64,000 nt of DNA. It comes from Clostridia bacterium (GTDB taxonomy: Bacteria; Bacillota; DAOUPZ01). This document shows, piece by piece, positions 17,053 to 26,323 of the stretch. Each line of letters starts with the position of its first letter. Position 1 is the first letter of the stretch. The notes beneath the pieces were generated by a model. That model was given only the letters and a program-made list of their open reading frames with translations, was not told where the DNA came from and made no database searches. The translations under genes were made by a program, and so were the position numbers. The stretch spans positions 62,001 through 126,000 of the forward strand of contig DAOUPZ010000001.1 in the NCBI GenBank assembly GCA_030625885.1. Reading direction: 5' to 3'.

Positions 17053-17113
17053 GGGGTCAGGTTTGATGATTAACTATTTATAAAGAATAGGTTAATGATC
17101 AAGCCTGATCCCT
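17053..17113. repeat. GGGGTCAGG hairpin, copy 2
   Basis: The palindrome of about 60 nt has ends GGGGTCAGG/CCTGATCCC and an inner pair TTGATGATTAAC/GTTAATGATCAA with one mismatch. It shares its ends with the hairpin at 1080-1119 but has a longer, different middle. Confidence 0.65.
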
Positions 17114-17273
17114 TAGTTTTTTTGAGAATGAATAAAAATTATTACCACAATATTACAAGGAATTTTATTATTTATGTGGAATTATTTTGTAAACAAACAC
17201 ATATTTAACATATTGGCAATAAATTAAATATGTACTTGAGATGATGAGTAATCCTAAGTAAGGGGGAGAAAAG

Positions 17274-17765
17274 GTGACTAATTTTTATAAGGAAAGAAGG
17301 TGCGATATGAAAAAACAAATAAGCACTTATATCACTATTATTCTAGTAGGTATTCTACTTTTGAATTTAATAATTAATGATATATTAGCTTTGCAAAAAT
17401 TAGGACGATATATGGAGGATACAGGAGCAGTGGCACTTTTGCTTTTGAGAATTAATATATGGGGTATTATGTTTGGCGTTCTTATTGAATGGTGGGAAGC
17501 TAAGCGTATTATAACTGGTCATATGAAACCAAATAGGCTAATAATACCTACTATTGTATTGTTGTTAGTACAGATGCTTTTAGCGTTGAGTCCAATTATT
17601 AATAATTTAAAGTGGCTGATGATGGTTCATCCGCATCCTGTATTTAGAAATTCGATATATGCATGGTTACTAAATCCTTTTGGGGAGCCAAGAACTCATG
17701 TAGCAATTAATATTTTAACAGGTGTTATGCTGGTGCGTTCTTTGGCGAAGAAAGAAAGTGATTAA
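17274..17765 (+). CDS. Small polytopic membrane protein, unknown
   Basis: The 163-residue protein has four hydrophobic segments (about 16-33, 42-62, 88-112 and 145-157). A conserved-looking loop reads LIEWWEAKRIITGHMKPN and an outer loop is rich in Pro and His (MVHPHPVFRNS). It starts at GTG with GGGGGAG upstream; an alternative ATG at 17307 has its own AAGGTG site. It opens a run of membrane-protein genes up to the DUF2339 gene, only 23 nt from the next gene, suggesting an operon. No family recognised. Confidence 0.7.
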   Translation: MTNFYKERRCDMKKQISTYITIILVGILLLNLIINDILALQKLGRYMEDTGAVALLLLRINIWGIMFGVLIEWWEAKRIITGHMKPNRLIIPTIVLLLVQMLLALSPIINNLKWLMMVHPHPVFRNSIYAWLLNPFGEPRTHVAINILTGVMLVRSLAKKESD

Positions 17766-17788
17766 TATGAAGGAGAGGAGATTAATGA

Positions 17789-18457
17789 ATGGTGCAAAAA
17801 ACAAATCGATGGTTAATAGCCGCTTTAACCATATCTCTTATTTTTAACTTTATTCTGCTTAATAAGATAAATAGTAAGCAAAAAAACTTGATTTATGAAG
17901 ATGTAGAATTTACAGCTAAGGTTAAATCATTTCAAAGCGTATATCATTATCGTGATTATTTTGATTTATATGTACCAAGTGCTTTAAATGAATATGAAGA
18001 TGATATGAAAAACAATGTAGAAGTTGAAGTTAAATGGAACATTAAAGCTGGAAAAGAAGTGAATTATGATCATTTACTTTTTCATCCGCCTGTTATAGTT
18101 ATCGTTCCGCCTAAGAATGATACATGGTACTTTACTGGAGGATCTCATAGTCTGGATCTTTATACGGTTTCTTCTTCATCAATAAATTCAGATATTGTTA
18201 AAAATTTGCTAAGTAAACATCAAGATCAGTTATCATCATGGTTTAAAATGAAAGGTAAGAATAAAACATCTTATGATATTATTCCTTACGCAAGTGTGTT
18301 CCATATTAAATCTTTTGGACAAGGATATAGTAACATGTCTTTTGAAAGATTAACTACTGATTATGAAGATCAAAAGTTTGAAATTCATTTTATATATTAT
18401 AATCCAGTTACTAAAAATGGCTTTATAAAGTCAGAAATGGTTGTCTCTCCAATTTGA
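17789..18457 (+). CDS. Membrane-anchored protein, unknown, with duplicated N-terminal anchor
   Basis: The 222-residue protein has one N-terminal helix (about 8-26, RWLIAALTISLIFNFILLNK) and an exported-looking domain of about 190 residues. The first 38 residues are nearly identical, also at DNA level, to those of the protein at 22972, while the remainders differ. The outer domain has many aromatic and charged residues and no motif I recognise. AGGAGAGGAG precedes the ATG. It lies in a same-strand run with small membrane proteins and the DUF2339 gene. A role in the envelope is likely; the specific function is unknown. Confidence 0.72.
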   Translation: MVQKTNRWLIAALTISLIFNFILLNKINSKQKNLIYEDVEFTAKVKSFQSVYHYRDYFDLYVPSALNEYEDDMKNNVEVEVKWNIKAGKEVNYDHLLFHPPVIVIVPPKNDTWYFTGGSHSLDLYTVSSSSINSDIVKNLLSKHQDQLSSWFKMKGKNKTSYDIIPYASVFHIKSFGQGYSNMSFERLTTDYEDQKFEIHFIYYNPVTKNGFIKSEMVVSPI

Positions 18458-18566
18458 AAATATTTATTCGCTTGAGAGAAACTGGAGCAATTAGAAAATA
18501 TATAATAAATTTTGGAAGTTGTTAAATCAAATCGTTACACTGGGGAATTTTTTAGGAGGCAGTATC

Positions 18567-18824
18567 ATGCATAAATTTTTATACTTTACTGCCAGTTTAT
18601 TGCTAGGACTTGGTACGATTTTGGTGTTAAGTCCCTTGTTTTTATGGTGGTTTATACACGGTGATTATGAACGATATATGTGGATCATAAATGGGCCATA
18701 TCCTTTTAGTGCATTTGGGGGTGGGCCATTTCAGTTGTGGGTGGGGACGGGATTATTAGCAGCCGGATTTTTATTTATGATACTATCATTATTTGTACAC
18801 AAACTGATACGGAATATGAAGTGA
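18567..18824 (+). CDS. Small two-helix membrane protein
   Basis: The protein is 85 residues from the ATG at 18567, which has a perfect AGGAGG 7 nt upstream; the longer ORF from 18519 has no site. Two helices (about 4-26 and 55-78) flank an aromatic, Gly/Pro-rich outer loop (GPYPFSAFGGGPFQLWVG). It is unidentified. Its place just before the DUF2339 gene suggests co-expression. Confidence 0.65.
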   Translation: MHKFLYFTASLLLGLGTILVLSPLFLWWFIHGDYERYMWIINGPYPFSAFGGGPFQLWVGTGLLAAGFLFMILSLFVHKLIRNMK

Positions 18825-18914
18825 GTTTTATAAAATGAAATATATGGGTGCATAGCGAAGTTAATATGAACCTATAAAATATAAAAAATTCTTAATGGTT
18901 TATGGGAGGTTGAC

Positions 18915-21455
18915 ATGGATATTAAAGATAGGCTGGATGACCTTGTAAGTCATCAAAAAGAGGTCTTGAAACAATATGAAGAATTGGTGCAGGAATTAAA
19001 TTTAAATGATTCATTAAATGAAAATATTGCTCTAAGAAAAGAAATTAACAATTATAATAAGCTTATTGAGGCGTTAAAAGAAGAGCAAGCAGAATTATTA
19101 AATGAAAATATGAATCTGAAAGTATCTTTAAAAGAGCAGGTTATCAATGAAAAAACCAGTATTTTGAATGGTTCCAAAAAGAAAATAGAACTATATTTTA
19201 AAAATGAAGCTAATAAAACAATCAACAAATTAGAATCATTGGAAGCAACTGCCAAACACAAGCTGGATCGTATTATTAAGATTGCCGAAAAGGAACTAAA
19301 TGAAGAAAGAAAAGAAACTGTTTTACAGATTGAAAAATATAAGGCAGAACTTGAGCAAAAAGTTAATCTCCAAAAAGAAAATCTTATAAGTGAGAAAGAA
19401 AATATCTTTGTTGGACTTAAGAGGGAATATGATGAACTAAAAAATGAAGGTATTAGTAATGAAGTTCTGGAAGCTAAGAAAAAATATAATGACATAGAAG
19501 TAAAAATTGGTTTAAGCTGGATCAATAAAGCAGGTATCATTATTTTATTGCTAGGTATTGCCACGGCAATGAAATACACCTATTCAACATGGTTTAATGA
19601 CTATCTGAAAGCGGCGTCTGGTTTTTTGTTTGGAACAGTAATGCTTGCTGTGGGTGAATGGTTTAATAGAAAAGATAAAAATATATTTGCTTTGGGACTA
19701 AGTGGTGGTGGAATTGGTATTTTATATTCTTGTGTATTTAGCAGTTACTTTATATTAAATATATTAAGCATGCCTATAAGCATTGCAGTGTCGATTCTTA
19801 TCACTGCTGTTTCTTTGGTTCTAGCTTTGAGATATCATTCGCTTACGATATGCGGAATTTCACTCATCGGTGGGTATCTGCCGTTTTTTAGTTACGTGTT
19901 TGCGGAAGGATTATTGGGGTCTCAGATCTATATAGCTATGGGCTATTTATTAATATTAAATGTATTGGTTTTAGGGATTTGCTTAAAAAGAAAATGGATT
20001 TACATCAATTACCTGAGTTTTTTGCTAAATATGCCCTGTTTAGTATATTTAGCCTTTGAATCTCCAAATAAAATAATCAGCATTAGTTATGGAATATTAA
20101 TTTTTATAATCTATTTAGCGATTACCCTGCTCTATCCTATTAAAGAAAAAATTAAACTTAAAAAAATGGATCTAGTGCTACTGGGATTAAATACTATAAT
20201 GAACTCATTTCTTGTATATGAATTGTTTGAGATAGCAGGATACGATTCGTATAAAGGTTTATTGGCATTGATTTATGCGGTAATCTATCTATTATTAGGA
20301 CAATTTATTTACAAAAGTGCTTCGCAAGAAAAAAGTACTCAGGCACTATTTTATATAACAGCAATCACATTCTGTATTTTAATGATACCTTTCCAATTTG
20401 GAATTGAATGGGCTTCACTGGGATGGTTAATTGAAGCTATATTAATTATTTCATATGCTGTCAGGAAAAATGCAGTGAAAATGGAATGGGCGGGCTGGAT
20501 TATTTTGGGTCTTTGTTTTGTTGATTTTATGTTCTTAGATTTTCCATGGTTAGCGTTCGAAAAAAATATAATCATAAAATACACAATGGTTACTTTAGGG
20601 CTTATCTATGTTCTTGCTTGTTATTTGAAACAATTATATGGCAGGGAGTTGTCAAAATATACAAAGAAAGGTAGGTTCCTAACTTATTATAAGTACTTTG
20701 CAATTATTAATACCTGGGTTTATCTAATAAGAGTGACATCTATTCTGTGGGATAAATATTATAATATACTTGGTTATTATGGTTTTTACTATACTGTATC
20801 TATTGCCTTTATTACGTCTCTATTTGCATATGGAATATCTAAAGTAAAGGTAATCCAAGATAAAGTAGTTACCGGTATAGCTATTGTTTTCTATATTCTG
20901 GTTGATTTACTGGGTATGGGGATGAATTTTTCTAGAGTTGGCGAATCATTAAATACTGTTTCAAGAGTTATTCCCGTCATAATCTTGATTGCATATGATA
21001 TATTTGTATTTTTCAGCGTAAAAGATCTTATATTAAAGCTGATAAAGAAAAAGGGAATGAGTTTAGAAATATATCCAATATCTTTGGCAGTATATATTCT
21101 AGGGATTCCAACATTACTGTTGGTAAAACAGTTTAACATAAGCAATATCAATCTGGTAATAAGTATTTTCTTTGTCGTGATGTCTTTTGCGTATATCACT
21201 TATGGCTTTAGAAAAAAATTTGTTTTGATACGAAGATTTGGGTTAGGCTTATCAATTTTTTCAACAGGAAAACTATTTATATTTGATCTGGCTTTTTTAA
21301 ATACAGTAGGAAAGATTGTTGCCTACTTTTGTTTTGGATTAGTACTAATAGGCATATCCTTTATATACCATAAGCTGAAAACAAGTATCGAGGACGAAGG
21401 AGATAATGAACATGAAAAAAATAGTGATTATGATAATGGGCCTGCTGATTTTTAA
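18915..21455 (+). CDS. DUF2339 domain-containing membrane protein
   Basis: The 846-residue protein has a long charged coiled coil at the N-terminus (about 1-195, rich in Glu, Lys and Leu). The membrane domain then starts IGLSWINKAGIIILLLGIAT, the typical entry into DUF2339. More than twenty hydrophobic segments follow to about residue 825, then a short acidic tail. DUF2339 proteins are of unknown function; the very large hydrophobic core resembles polytopic transporters or lipid-handling proteins. AGGTTGAC lies before the ATG. The next gene starts inside its end (50-nt overlap), so they are one operon. The pairing with a DUF3999-like exported protein is known from other bacteria and supports joint action in the envelope. 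Confidence 0.85.
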   Translation: MDIKDRLDDLVSHQKEVLKQYEELVQELNLNDSLNENIALRKEINNYNKLIEALKEEQAELLNENMNLKVSLKEQVINEKTSILNGSKKKIELYFKNEANKTINKLESLEATAKHKLDRIIKIAEKELNEERKETVLQIEKYKAELEQKVNLQKENLISEKENIFVGLKREYDELKNEGISNEVLEAKKKYNDIEVKIGLSWINKAGIIILLLGIATAMKYTYSTWFNDYLKAASGFLFGTVMLAVGEWFNRKDKNIFALGLSGGGIGILYSCVFSSYFILNILSMPISIAVSILITAVSLVLALRYHSLTICGISLIGGYLPFFSYVFAEGLLGSQIYIAMGYLLILNVLVLGICLKRKWIYINYLSFLLNMPCLVYLAFESPNKIISISYGILIFIIYLAITLLYPIKEKIKLKKMDLVLLGLNTIMNSFLVYELFEIAGYDSYKGLLALIYAVIYLLLGQFIYKSASQEKSTQALFYITAITFCILMIPFQFGIEWASLGWLIEAILIISYAVRKNAVKMEWAGWIILGLCFVDFMFLDFPWLAFEKNIIIKYTMVTLGLIYVLACYLKQLYGRELSKYTKKGRFLTYYKYFAIINTWVYLIRVTSILWDKYYNILGYYGFYYTVSIAFITSLFAYGISKVKVIQDKVVTGIAIVFYILVDLLGMGMNFSRVGESLNTVSRVIPVIILIAYDIFVFFSVKDLILKLIKKKGMSLEIYPISLAVYILGIPTLLLVKQFNISNINLVISIFFVVMSFAYITYGFRKKFVLIRRFGLGLSIFSTGKLFIFDLAFLNTVGKIVAYFCFGLVLIGISFIYHKLKTSIEDEGDNEHEKNSDYDNGPADF

Positions 21456-22674
21456 TAATAACATAGTGGGTTTTGCAACGGAAAACATGACTGGATGGCA
21501 GTATTCAAAGGAAATAAATTATAATGCACAGAATAAGTATAAAGCTTTTTTCTTAGATGAAGAGCTCTATAGCCATGCCAAAAAAGATTTAGCAGATATT
21601 AGAATTATTAATGAGCAAAATGAATTTGTGCCCTATTACATCTATAATGAATATTTAAATAGTGAAAACGAAAGAAATATTGAATACGTATCAAAACATA
21701 TTACGTCTTTTATGAAGAAACATCATCAGTATAGTGACTTTGAAATGATCCCGCAGGAGAATAATGTAGATATACTGGGTAATATACTAGCCTTGGAGAT
21801 TGACCAAGAAAATTTCTTGAGACATGTGGATATTTATGGCGGGTATGATAATGAAAAGTGGCAGTTCATAAAAACTGACAATATATATAGGACAGATAAA
21901 GTAGAAAAATTATATGTAAATTTAGATCAATTCTATAAGTATACGTATTATCGGATTGTATTTAAAGATGAGGTGAATTTACTACCTATAAAAAATCTGA
22001 AGCTGGTATTTAATAATCAGGAAGTAGTATATGTTAACTATAAAAAGACAAAGAAAGCCGATTTTAAGATAGAGCAAAAAGATGGAGATAATCGTACCAT
22101 TTTGTTTTTGAATAATGATTCTCATCTTAAAATAAATAGGCTAAAGATTATGAGCGACGATCACTTTAAAAGAAGATATGATCTTTATTATAAAAATAAT
22201 GCAGATAAAGATTATACGCAGTTGACTAGTGGAGAAATATGTCAACTCAAGTTAAAAAATTTTAAGGTTGAAAAAGCGGGTGTCATGCTTAATACGGACT
22301 CTAAGCCTTATCTTGCCCCTGATGCAATTAAACTGATTATTTATAATAAAGATAACAAACCAATAAATATCAAAGATATTGAAATGAGCTATTATGTAGA
22401 TAAGATCATATTTGAGGATGATGGCAGCAGTAAATATAAAGTATTATTCGACAATGAGGATGCCAAAAAACCGTCTTACGATATAGAAAGCTATAAGAAT
22501 TATATTGAAAAAGAACAGCAAGAGATATGCTTATTATCTAATCTTGTACAAAGGGAAGTGGAAAAAGAAGGCTATCGTATTAACTATCATTTAGTATTAA
22601 ATATTATGGTGGTATTGATTTCTGTTTTTCTCATTGTACTTATCGTGAAAAAGTCTGGGTTTAAGGATCTTTAG
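21406..22674 (+). CDS. DUF3999-like exported protein with C-terminal anchor
   Basis: The 422-residue protein has a signal peptide (about 1-26), a large extracytoplasmic beta-rich part and one C-terminal helix (about 397-416) followed by KKSGFKDL. The start MTGWQYSKEINYNAQNKYKA and the segment LADIRIINEQNEFVPYYIY match my memory of DUF3999 proteins, which act beside DUF2339 proteins. The ATG at 21406 has AAGGAG upstream and overlaps the DUF2339 gene by 50 nt. It probably forms the outer part of a DUF2339 complex. The function of the pair is undescribed as far as I know. Confidence 0.72.
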   Translation: MNMKKIVIMIMGLLIFNNNIVGFATENMTGWQYSKEINYNAQNKYKAFFLDEELYSHAKKDLADIRIINEQNEFVPYYIYNEYLNSENERNIEYVSKHITSFMKKHHQYSDFEMIPQENNVDILGNILALEIDQENFLRHVDIYGGYDNEKWQFIKTDNIYRTDKVEKLYVNLDQFYKYTYYRIVFKDEVNLLPIKNLKLVFNNQEVVYVNYKKTKKADFKIEQKDGDNRTILFLNNDSHLKINRLKIMSDDHFKRRYDLYYKNNADKDYTQLTSGEICQLKLKNFKVEKAGVMLNTDSKPYLAPDAIKLIIYNKDNKPINIKDIEMSYYVDKIIFEDDGSSKYKVLFDNEDAKKPSYDIESYKNYIEKEQQEICLLSNLVQREVEKEGYRINYHLVLNIMVVLISVFLIVLIVKKSGFKDL

Positions 22675-22681
22675 TGGAGCG

Positions 22682-22713
22682 AGGGGATGGATTTACTGTC
22701 CCCTTTAACTTTT
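22682..22713 (+). terminator. Weak terminator-like hairpin
   Basis: AGGGGA pairs with TCCCCT and TTTAACTTTT follows, directly after the DUF3999-like gene. Confidence 0.4.
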
Positions 22714-22723
22714 CTGTTTAGTT

Positions 22724-22936
22724 TGTTGTAACCTATCCATATCGATTTGAACCAAATGAATATCTTTTGGCGTTACAAAAGCTATTAGAAGATTTTCATA
22801 AGGGGTACAAAGAAAAAATTACACTAATAAACAAGCTGAAGAGGTAAATAAGGATTTTGAAGCGTATATTAATCAATTATTTGAAGATGCAGAGGTTGAA
22901 GTAATTTCTGACTACTTGGTATTTAACAACAAATGA
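22724..22936 (+). pseudogene. C-terminal remnant of a lipoprotein paralogous to 24297-25322
   Basis: One frame reads RFEPNEYLLALQKLLEDF, matching EFEGNEYLLASQNLFDYF of the intact gene. After a frameshift it continues FEAYINQLFEDAEVEVISDY then LVFNNK, matching FEAYINQLIEEAEVEMIDEN and LVFKNE. No start or upstream domain remains. It is a decayed duplicate of the SurA-N-like lipoprotein gene 1.5 kb downstream. Confidence 0.8.
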
Positions 22937-22971
22937 TTTATGAAATATTTTGGAAAATAGGAGATGAATAA

Positions 22972-23439
22972 ATGGTGCAAAAACCAAACCGATGGTTAAT
23001 AGCAGCTTTAACGATATCTCTCATTTTTAACTTTATTTTGCTTAATAAGATAAACATAAAACAAAAAAGCTTAACTTCTGAAGCTGCAGAAGTTATAGTA
23101 TCTCCAGATCCGGTTATTAAGTTAGATGTTCATCAAATACCCACAAATACAGAACATAAAAAGTATGAAGTTATTGTGGAAAATATGACTGAATATGGAT
23201 TGAAAAATGTTGAGGTAAAAATAGGAGAAAACACTTATGAATCCATTAGCAAAAGTGGAAGATTAATTAAAAGAGCCGAAACATTTCCACGAAAAATCGG
23301 GATGGTATTAACTGTAGAGTTAACAGATAAAGAGGAAAAAATAATAAATGATAATCAGTTAAAGATTTGGGTTGAAGGCTATTATAAGGAAGTTTCACCT
23401 GAAACGCATTTTATAAGTTACGGTATTTCCTTAGATTAG
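22972..23439 (+). CDS. Membrane-anchored protein, unknown, sharing its anchor with 17789-18457
   Basis: The 155-residue protein has residues 1-38 almost identical to those of the 17789 gene (VQKPNRWLIAALTISLIFNF), forming one membrane helix. The outer domain of about 110 residues looks like a beta-sandwich (YEVIVENMTEYGLKNVEVKI) and is unrelated to the other copy. ATAGGAGATG precedes the ATG. It follows the lipoprotein remnant closely. Anchor reuse in front of different domains suggests recombination within the locus. Function unknown. Confidence 0.72.
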   Translation: MVQKPNRWLIAALTISLIFNFILLNKINIKQKSLTSEAAEVIVSPDPVIKLDVHQIPTNTEHKKYEVIVENMTEYGLKNVEVKIGENTYESISKSGRLIKRAETFPRKIGMVLTVELTDKEEKIINDNQLKIWVEGYYKEVSPETHFISYGISLD

Positions 23440-23578
23440 ATATGGTACAAATGACTGTTTTTTAAGGTACCAAAATTTCCATTTTGAATATCAATGAGAA
23501 GATAATTGAGGTTGAAGTGTCCTAATCATTTGAAGAAATAATTGACTACAACGGATGATGACTAATGATAAGGAGAGT

Positions 23579-24226
23579 ATGATGGAGAGAAATATTCTTT
23601 TGCTTGGGTATATCTTACTTATAGCAGTGCATCTTTTAATTAGCGGGTTAAAAAAGTTAAATTCAAATGGCTTTTATAAAGAACCGCAATTAATATCATA
23701 TTGTCAGGGCATTATTTCTCTTGTTGTATCTATTACTCAAATGGGTTATGAGCAGAATTTTAGTAGCCTTTTTGTTTTTTATTTACTGTATGGGGGTATT
23801 TTTATATTTTCTGTTTATATCATATGGAATCACACATCAATTACGATATACAATATTTCATATAATACTTTATTTAAGTGTTTGTCAGATATTTTATCAC
23901 GACATGAGATTGATTTTTATGAAGAATGCAAAGAAAAATCTCTTGTAGAGATAGGAATTAATAATTCTAATGCTTCAATTAAAATCTCAAAAGCTGCTTT
24001 CAGGAAAAATACATTTAATTTGTCTATTAAAGGTTTTAGAAAAATTCCTAATTATGAAAGCATTGAGGCGGATTTAGAGAAATATATCTTTTATGTAAGA
24101 GATGGTCGTATGACATTTCGTGGCACAATAGAGACTATAATTGGTTCCAGTTTACTATTCTTTATAATATGGATAATTTATCAAGTGCAAATTGGGAAAG
24201 CAATTGAATATACAAAGTGGTTTTGA
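23579..24226 (+). CDS. Membrane protein with internal soluble domain, unknown
   Basis: The protein is about 215 residues from the paired ATGATG at 23579, preceded by AAGGAGAG; the ORF from 23555 lacks a site. There are helices at about 5-23, 37-52 and 57-75. A soluble domain of about 100 residues follows (CLSDILSRHEIDFYEECKEK), then a C-terminal helix (about 185-205). No family recognised. It belongs to the same directional run between the DUF3999-like gene and the lipoprotein gene. Confidence 0.68.
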   Translation: MMERNILLLGYILLIAVHLLISGLKKLNSNGFYKEPQLISYCQGIISLVVSITQMGYEQNFSSLFVFYLLYGGIFIFSVYIIWNHTSITIYNISYNTLFKCLSDILSRHEIDFYEECKEKSLVEIGINNSNASIKISKAAFRKNTFNLSIKGFRKIPNYESIEADLEKYIFYVRDGRMTFRGTIETIIGSSLLFFIIWIIYQVQIGKAIEYTKWF

Positions 24227-24296
24227 TTTGTCTTTTTAGATTAAACAACTTTTGGTAGATGATATGTTTGATGATGGTTGAAAAGGGGGAATACTC

Positions 24297-25322
24297 ATGG
24301 GTAAACGTATAATTGTAGTTATATCCTTATTAATGATATTTTTTATGATTATTACAGGTTGTCAATCAAGTGCATCGGAACTATCAGTGGAAGATGTTAA
24401 GTCCATGACAATTGAGTTTGTTAACTTACCTAATGATCAATGTTTTACATTTACCCCGGATAAGCATTTAAATGAAATTAAACGCTTTATTGAAACGATT
24501 AATTTGGCTGAACGCATAGAGAAAGAACATATTCCTCAGCCAGTGAAGATTACCTTACTGCTTTCGAATGATAAAGAAATAACGGTTTGGGGCGGTAAAG
24601 GTGGGGTTCAAACGGTAAAGGAAGGTAGGAAACAGTATACCATTAAAGGGCAAGAATTAGATCGGTATCTTACTTCTCTTTGTAATAAACTCCACAATGA
24701 CGGGAAAGATAATTTACAGTTGCAAACGATGGCTGAAATAGGTACCAGACTGCATGAACTGGAGGAAGGCCGCAATAAAGACAAGATTGTTTTGAGAATA
24801 AATGGGCAGGAAATACGGTATAAGGAATTTGCTCGATATCTAATAGACAAAGAAATCTACAATAAAAATATGGGATTTGGAGTCAGAGTGGAAGAAGTTG
24901 ATGTTGAAGATATTATTAGGAGAATAACAAAGAAGGTCGTTATCATGGTAGAGGCAGAAAGGCTTGGCTTATTACCAATGCGCCAGGACGTACTTGAATA
25001 TATTGACCGCATACGGCAGGAAATAGAAACAGCTGATCATGTTGAAGATTTACATGCGCTTATTGAGAAACTAGATGTTTCTGTAGATGAATATTGGTAT
25101 GAGTATGAATTTGAAGGAAATGAATATTTATTGGCATCACAAAATCTATTTGATTATTTTAAAGCATTAGATAAAGAAAAAAACAAAGATGATGTGCAAT
25201 ATAAAGAGGATATGAAATATACTGGAAGAGCCAATAAGCGTTTTGAAGCCTATATTAATCAATTGATTGAAGAGGCAGAAGTTGAGATGATTGATGAGAA
25301 TTTGGTATTTAAGAATGAATAA
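24297..25322 (+). CDS. Lipoprotein with SurA-N/PpiC-chaperone-like C-terminal half
   Basis: The 341-residue protein has a signal ending in the lipobox ITGC (Cys22), so it is anchored outside the membrane. Residues about 35-130 form a small domain (VKSMTIEFVNLPNDQCFTFT) with beta strands. Residues about 160-335 are helical and start KIVLRINGQEIRYKEFARYL, which resembles SurA N-terminal chaperone domains; no parvulin isomerase domain follows. AAAGGGGG precedes the ATG. A decayed copy of its C-terminus lies at 22724-22936. A role in folding or binding an exported protein is an inference. Confidence 0.75.
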   Translation: MGKRIIVVISLLMIFFMIITGCQSSASELSVEDVKSMTIEFVNLPNDQCFTFTPDKHLNEIKRFIETINLAERIEKEHIPQPVKITLLLSNDKEITVWGGKGGVQTVKEGRKQYTIKGQELDRYLTSLCNKLHNDGKDNLQLQTMAEIGTRLHELEEGRNKDKIVLRINGQEIRYKEFARYLIDKEIYNKNMGFGVRVEEVDVEDIIRRITKKVVIMVEAERLGLLPMRQDVLEYIDRIRQEIETADHVEDLHALIEKLDVSVDEYWYEYEFEGNEYLLASQNLFDYFKALDKEKNKDDVQYKEDMKYTGRANKRFEAYINQLIEEAEVEMIDENLVFKNE

Positions 25323-25380
25323 TTTGCGCAATGCCTTAATAACAATCCTACTGGCTTATTGAGAGGAGATTCTATCTAAA

Positions 25381-26181
25381 ATGAGACAAATCATTAAAAA
25401 AATAGCCGGAGTACAATGTACTTCTTTTAAAGATAAAGAAAAAAACCTACAAAAATCCATAACAATAATTAAAGATTGTGGGCAAAAGAAGGTTGATTTA
25501 ATTGTTTTTCCCGAATTGTATTCGTCAGGATATCATATGGGACAGGATTATCTGCTATGCAATGCGGAAAGTATGAATGGTAATTTTATAAACTCAATAA
25601 AAAAGTGTGCAAAAGAGAATCATGTAGCAGTTTTAATGCCTTTTTTAGAAAAAAGAGAGAATAACATTTATAATTCAGTTGCAGTTGTAGATAACGAGGG
25701 AAGCTTAAAAGGGATTAAAAGAAAGGCTATTAACTGGAAAACAGAATTGAACTTTATTGTTGAAGCCAATTTAGAAGAGAATTTGGATGTTTTTGAAGTC
25801 AATGGCGTAAAAATAGGGATATTAATTTGCTATGAAGCTTCCTTTCCGGAATTATCCCGTATCTTAGCCGATAAATGTGCAGAGCTGATTATAGTTACGG
25901 CTTTTTGGGGAAAGTGGGCATTAAATCACTGGGAAACACAATTAAAAGCACGCGCTCTGGATAATAATTTATTCTTATTAGGGGTAAATGGCTTACAGAA
26001 TCGTAAGACTTGTGGAAATACGATGGTAATCTCTCCAAAAGGAGATATCATTAATAAATTAAATTTAGAAGAAGGCGTACTCATTCAGGAAATAAACATG
26101 GATGATATTTATTCTATCAGGCAGAAGATTCCTTACTATCAGGATTATCAAAAATATATTGCAAAAAAACTTTATATGTAA
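25381..26181 (+). CDS. Carbon-nitrogen hydrolase (nitrilase superfamily)
   Basis: The 266-residue amidase-type enzyme has the Glu of the triad in VFPELYSSGYHMG (about 42). The Lys is in the KGIKRKAINW segment (about 118-125) and the nucleophile Cys in GILICYEASFPELSR (about 155). GNTMVISPKGDIINKLN is the usual last strand region. The best match in style is with C-N hydrolases that cleave small amides; substrate unknown. AGGAG lies about 13 nt before the ATG, a long spacing. A family-2 repeat and a strong terminator follow. Confidence 0.9.
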   Translation: MRQIIKKIAGVQCTSFKDKEKNLQKSITIIKDCGQKKVDLIVFPELYSSGYHMGQDYLLCNAESMNGNFINSIKKCAKENHVAVLMPFLEKRENNIYNSVAVVDNEGSLKGIKRKAINWKTELNFIVEANLEENLDVFEVNGVKIGILICYEASFPELSRILADKCAELIIVTAFWGKWALNHWETQLKARALDNNLFLLGVNGLQNRKTCGNTMVISPKGDIINKLNLEEGVLIQEINMDDIYSIRQKIPYYQDYQKYIAKKLYM

Positions 26182-26312
26182 CGCAATAAAGAACTTACAT
26201 TGCAGGTTTGCAGGAAAGGCGAAGGAAAGATGGGGACATTCCACGAGGTACGAGTGGTGTGTCCCCATGTTGCCAGAGCCATTCTAAATGTAAAAAATTT
26301 AATGTAATTTAT
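26182..26312. repeat. MITE-like element, family 2, copy B (most complete)
   Basis: It starts CGCAATAAAGAACTTACATT, contains the GGGGACATTCCACGAGG/GTGGTGTGTCCCC hairpin, and ends AAATGTAAAAAATTTAATGT. The centre is almost identical to copy A at 15700-15822. Confidence 0.82.
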
Positions 26313-26323
26313 ATAATATAAGT

